From contig WTAX01000549.1 in the NCBI GenBank assembly GCA_013139395.1, positions 1-9,117 on the forward strand: a stretch of DNA of 9,117 bases. The letters run 5' to 3'. Within the stretch, counting starts at the first letter, position 1, and each line of letters opens with the position of its first letter. Origin of the DNA: Gammaproteobacteria bacterium. GTDB lineage: Bacteria; Pseudomonadota; Gammaproteobacteria; GRL18. Below, in pieces: positions 6,843-9,117 of the stretch. The translations under genes and the position numbers were made by a program. Under the pieces are notes generated by a model. The model had not been told where the DNA came from. It searched no databases and saw only the letters and a list, made by a program, of their open reading frames with translations.

Positions 6843-6975
6843 GTGTTCATCCGTTTATTCTGCTTTTAGCCTCCCCCTTCTTTAGAAGGGGGGTTGCAAA
6901 TCAACAACTTAACCCCCTCAGTCCCCCTTTGAAAAAGGGGGAAGAAAAAGAAACAGCTATTTACGGATGAACACC
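6843..6975. mobile_element. MITE-like element with 12-bp terminal inverted repeats and possible AGTTA target duplication
   Basis: GTGTTCATCCGT at 6843-6854 and its exact reverse complement at 6963-6974 bound a unit of about 133 bp without coding capacity. The 5-mer AGTTA directly precedes the left end (6838-6842) and occurs again at 6976-6980, one base after the right repeat, as expected of a target-site duplication. The inside carries two G/C hairpins (separate entry). It sits in the ccmA leader, 24 bases from the start codon. The identity of any mobilising transposase is unknown. Confidence 0.65.
6873..6941. repeat. Two adjacent C5/G5 hairpins inside the element, with an alternative pairing
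   Basis: Hairpin one is CCCCCTTC (6873-6880) with GAAGGGGG (6885-6892) around four bases. Hairpin two is CCCCCTTT (6923-6930) with AAAGGGGG (6934-6941) around three bases. In addition GGGGGTT (6889-6895) is complementary to AACCCCC (6911-6917), so hairpin one can be exchanged for a different pairing. If ccmA is transcribed from upstream, these lie in its untranslated leader. No T-run follows hairpin one on the minus strand, so it is not a standard terminator. Confidence 0.6.
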
Positions 6976-7315
6976 AGTTAATATATGTAGGGTTTTGGCT
7001 AATACCTGACGTATCTTAGTCAACTTGCTTGTTATTCGCAAATTCAGGTTTAAGAGATTTAGCCAAGTCACTGTTTTATTGGGCTGTTTTATATTACTAG
7101 AAAAAAAGTTTTACACAATATAAATAAGCTATACATATCAATTTACCCAGCTTAATCAGAGTTTACTTAAATAGATATGTTGTCAATAGTAATTATAAAC
7201 CTTTTTATATCCTATTGTTTTACCTGGACTTATTTTTTAATTTTTTGTGTGTTCATTTTGTAATCAATTTGTAACATATGTCTATAACAACACGCTTTCA
7301 GCATCTTACCCAAAG
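6976..7315. other. AT-rich intergenic stretch upstream of ccmA
   Basis: No gene is seen. The part from about 7080 to 7260 is very AT-rich. A possible minus-strand promoter is TTGCGA then TAAGAT 17 bases later (about 7011-7039), matching consensus at 4 of 6 positions in each box, and would read through the MITE-like element into ccmA. Two single-mismatch DnaA-box-like 9-mers occur (TTATTCGCA at 7032-7040, TTTTACACA at 7109-7117), relevant to the cluster at 7317-7351. Confidence 0.45.
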
Positions 7316-7352
7316 TTTATTCACAGACTTATCCACAGGCTCTGTGAATAAA
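7316..7352. promoter_or_regulatory. Cluster of three consensus DnaA boxes within a perfect 12-bp hairpin
   Basis: Three 9-mers match TTATNCACA exactly: TTATTCACA (7317-7325, plus), TTATCCACA (7329-7337, plus; identical to the strongest E. coli box) and TGTGAATAA (7343-7351, i.e. TTATTCACA on minus). The outer two lie in a perfect inverted repeat TTTATTCACAGA / TCTGTGAATAAA (7316-7327 and 7341-7352), and the middle one fills the 13-base loop. The hairpin begins 5 bases after the MOSC gene stop, so it may also end that transcript, although no good T-run follows on the minus strand. Replication genes are not in view. DnaA binding is inferred from the motif only. Confidence 0.55.
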
Positions 7353-7357
7353 TAGCT

Positions 7358-8206
7358 TTAGTCAAATATGGGCAATTCAGAGGGTTCAATAACGATAAGT
7401 TTATGGCCCACTTTTAGCTGATTATCATTGATATAATTTAACTTATGCAGCAGGTTCTGACCAAAAAAGACTTTATTGTTCATTTTTCGAAACTGAGACA
7501 ATGTCTGTAAAGGCTCACGGCTTTCTTTTTCACCACTGGCTGGATTAATCGTTGTGATCACACAACGAGAACAGGGCTTAACAGCATAAAATTCAATTTG
7601 CTCAATTTTAAAATGCCCGAAGCCATCCTCAGCATAAGGTTCACAACCTGAAACAACAATATTGGGACGAAAACGACTCATTGTTAAATCAATATCAACC
7701 CGGCTGTTTAAATCCTCTAACGAGGCTTCACTAATGATCAGATTAGGAAAGCCGTCAGAAAAACTGGCAATATCATCAGCCTGAGAATAATCAGGATCAA
7801 CCGGACGCAAAGTCTTGTCCGGCATATAAACCAGCTGGCAGTCTACATCAAGAAATTCACTAAACCAATTATCTATTGCCGTATTAATATGGTGTGCTGT
7901 GATCTGATCATCCCAGCAAGTCACCTCAACTTCATCATATAATTCTATCTGGGGATCCGGATAGGGGATAATCAGAGTGGGCATATCAGGCGCTCTGATA
8001 GCCAAACCAAAATCCGATAGTTCTGGTTCAATTAAAGTCATTCGAGGATATTGTCGCTGGGTGATAAAGCGATTTTCTTTATCAACCAGCATCCAACGTC
8101 GATCATACTGAAAGCCTCTTTTTTCCAATAGAACTGAATCTAATGAAATGCCGCTCAGTGATTTTATTGGATAAATCCAAAGTTGCGAAACAACAACATC
8201 TGACAT
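7358..8206 (-). CDS. MOSC-domain molybdenum cofactor protein, YcbX/mARC type without ferredoxin domain
   Basis: Proteins of this family carry molybdenum cofactor and reduce N-hydroxylated compounds; E. coli YcbX is the nearest well-studied relative. The product is 282 residues. Residues 6-95 match the MOSC N-terminal beta-barrel domain (VSQLWIYPIKSLSG, GFQYDRRWMLVD, TQRQYPRM). Residues about 150-275 form the MOSC domain, with MSRFRPNIVVSG (176-187) and KPCSRCVITTINPASG (210-225). Cys215, the second cysteine, corresponds by family comparison to the molybdenum ligand. YcbX has an extra C-terminal 2Fe-2S domain of about 90 residues; that is absent here and the protein ends naturally after the MOSC domain, so it needs a separate electron donor. 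The ATG at 8206 has GAGG nine bases upstream. It runs divergently from the tRNA gene and is separate from the ccm cluster. Confidence 0.9.
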   Translation of the reverse strand: MSDVVVSQLWIYPIKSLSGISLDSVLLEKRGFQYDRRWMLVDKENRFITQRQYPRMTLIEPELSDFGLAIRAPDMPTLIIPYPDPQIELYDEVEVTCWDDQITAHHINTAIDNWFSEFLDVDCQLVYMPDKTLRPVDPDYSQADDIASFSDGFPNLIISEASLEDLNSRVDIDLTMSRFRPNIVVSGCEPYAEDGFGHFKIEQIEFYAVKPCSRCVITTINPASGEKESREPLQTLSQFRKMNNKVFFGQNLLHKLNYINDNQLKVGHKLIVIEPSELPIFD

Positions 8207-8286
8207 AATGCTTATCCTCAGGGACTTCTAATATTTTTTAATTGATGAAGGATAACATTCGGGCAAACATAAAGAAAAGAGGCTGT

Positions 8287-8344
8287 AAAAAATTTAAAAT
8301 ATTTTTAAAAAAAGACTAGCATTTTTTTTTCAGTTCCCTATAAT
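8287..8344 (+). promoter_or_regulatory. tRNA-Asp promoter with A/T-rich upstream element
   Basis: A perfect TATAAT lies at 8339-8344, 12 bases before the mature tRNA 5' end, so transcription should begin about 5-7 bases upstream of the tRNA. The -35 region (around 8316-8322, CTAGCAT) is poor, but runs of A and T at 8287-8313 resemble an UP element. A strong -10 and upstream A/T tracts with a weak -35 are plausible for a stable-RNA promoter. Confidence 0.65.
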
Positions 8345-8356
8345 ATGCACCACTTC

Positions 8357-8433
8357 GGAGCGGTAGTTCAGCTGGTTAGAATACCTGCCTGTCACGCAGG
8401 GGGTCGCGGGTTCGAGTCCCGTCCGTTCCGCCA
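8357..8433 (+). tRNA. tRNA-Asp (anticodon GTC)
   Basis: This is a 77-base gene with encoded CCA. The acceptor stem GGAGCGG pairs with CCGTTCC (one G-T pair). The D arm is GTTCAGCTGGTTAGAAT. The anticodon stem CCTGC/GCAGG encloses the loop CTGTCAC with GTC at 8391-8393. The T arm GCGGG-TTCGAGT-CCCGT is canonical. G is the discriminator base before CCA, as expected for aspartate. No clear terminator hairpin follows, only a short T-rich stretch after 8435. No integrase or repeated tRNA fragment is seen nearby. Confidence 0.98.
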
Positions 8434-8520
8434 TTATTTTTTCTTCATTTCCATATTGAATTTTCTTCTATTCATCTACAGATAAAGAGTTCTATATTAC
8501 TTAACAGCAATTGTGATTTC

Positions 8521-9117
8521 ATGGCAATTAAATTACTCACTTTTGATTTAGATGATACTCTCTGGCCTTGTATGATCACCATCATGCGCACTGAAGAGCA
8601 GCTCCACCAGTGGTTTATCAAACATCACCCCGGCATTTCCAGCCTATATTCAATTAAACAATTACGTCAAAAACGTCAGCAATTAGCAAAAAAACATCAG
8701 CATATTGCCCACGATTTAACCGCACTAAGAAAAAAATCCTTTTTAGAATTAGCCGTAGAGATGAATTATTCTCCCGAAAAAGAGCAGCAGTTTATTCAGG
8801 ATGCATTTGAACTTTATATTTTAGAACGAAATAAAGTCAGCTTATATGATGATGTTATTCCTACTTTAGAAATCTTAAGCACTAAGTACCAATTAGGTGC
8901 TGTCACCAACGGTAATGCCGATATCTATCGAATTGGTCTTGGACACTTATTTAAATTTTCCTGGTCTGCTGCGGATGCCGGTCAGCAAAAGCCCCACCCT
9001 ATTGTATTTGACTCATTAATGGATAAGTACAATCTAAAACCTACTGAGATTATTCATATTGGCGATGATCCCATCAGTGATATAGAAGGTGCCCGGCAAT
9101 CAGGGATTCGTGCCATC
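8521..9117 (+). CDS. yigB: HAD-family phosphatase, YigB-like (C-terminus off the window)
   Basis: E. coli YigB dephosphorylates 5-amino-6-(5-phospho-D-ribitylamino)uracil in riboflavin synthesis and acts on FMN. The first 199 residues are present. HAD motif I is FDLDDTLW (8-15) with nucleophile Asp9 and acid/base Asp11; motif II is VTNGN (128-132) with Thr129; the motif III lysine is Lys157 (QQKPHP); motif IV is GDDPISD (181-187). The helical cap lies at about 20-105. The opening segments (ILRTE-like IMRTEEQL, the NYHP-like KHHPGI, the ITNGNA-like VTNGNAD and the HVGDD-like HIGDD) follow YigB closely. The ATG at 8521 has no strong Shine-Dalgarno sequence, but no other start is available nearby. 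It follows the tRNA by 87 bases on the same strand. Only the last few dozen residues should be missing. HAD family membership is certain; the YigB assignment is likely. Confidence 0.85.
   Translation, partial: MAIKLLTFDLDDTLWPCMITIMRTEEQLHQWFIKHHPGISSLYSIKQLRQKRQQLAKKHQHIAHDLTALRKKSFLELAVEMNYSPEKEQQFIQDAFELYILERNKVSLYDDVIPTLEILSTKYQLGAVTNGNADIYRIGLGHLFKFSWSAADAGQQKPHPIVFDSLMDKYNLKPTEIIHIGDDPISDIEGARQSGIRAI

Noticed and set aside
6977..7357. Chromosomal replication origin
   Set aside because: Despite three DnaA boxes and AT-rich DNA, there are too few boxes, no GATC clustering and no typical neighbours (dnaA, dnaN, mnmG). Kept only as a DnaA-box cluster.
8357..8433. tRNA-Asp as an integration site of a genomic island
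   Set aside because: No integrase gene or duplicated tRNA 3' end is visible in the window.

Overview
The window looks like chromosomal DNA of an AT-rich gammaproteobacterium. The evidence is a complete run of System I cytochrome c maturation (ccm) genes in the usual proteobacterial order, a tRNA-Asp gene with an encoded CCA end, and a YigB-like HAD phosphatase. I cannot name the genus from this sequence alone. No integrase, transposase, phage gene or CRISPR array is visible.

Layout. Read on the minus strand from right to left, the ccm cluster is ccmA (6162-6818), an unrelated PEGA-like gene (5218-5805), ccmB (4397-5065), ccmC (3612-4397), ccmD (3397-3570), ccmE (2885-3400), ccmF (936-2888) and the first 125 codons of ccmG (1-377, running off the left edge). 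From ccmB to ccmF the genes are tightly packed: there are 1- or 4-base overlaps at B/C, D/E and E/F, and 41 bases between C and D. To the right lie a MOSC-domain protein gene (minus, 7358-8206), then on the plus strand tRNA-Asp(GUC) (8357-8433) and a HAD-family phosphatase gene cut by the right edge (8521-9117).

How the genes work together. CcmA and CcmB form the ABC transporter. It drives release of holo-CcmE from CcmC. CcmC and CcmD load heme onto the histidine of the periplasmic chaperone CcmE. CcmF ligates that heme to apocytochrome c, and CcmG keeps the apocytochrome cysteines reduced. All visible proteins keep their diagnostic residues, so the pathway appears functional.

What is unusual is how the cluster is broken up. 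It is split or flanked at three places by non-ccm DNA: (i) 558 bp between ccmF and ccmG holding three consecutive palindromic elements, two of which look like members of one repeat family; (ii) about 1.1 kb between ccmA and ccmB holding a PEGA-like gene and a perfect 25-bp inverted repeat; (iii) just upstream of ccmA, a MITE-like element of about 133 bp with terminal inverted repeats, a possible 5-bp target duplication and two strong G/C hairpins. A fourth non-coding signal is a cluster of three consensus DnaA boxes (TTATNCACA) inside a perfect hairpin, five bases after the MOSC gene. No new enzymatic or defence system can be supported; the best candidates for something undescribed are these repeat families, the PEGA-like protein and the DnaA-box cluster.
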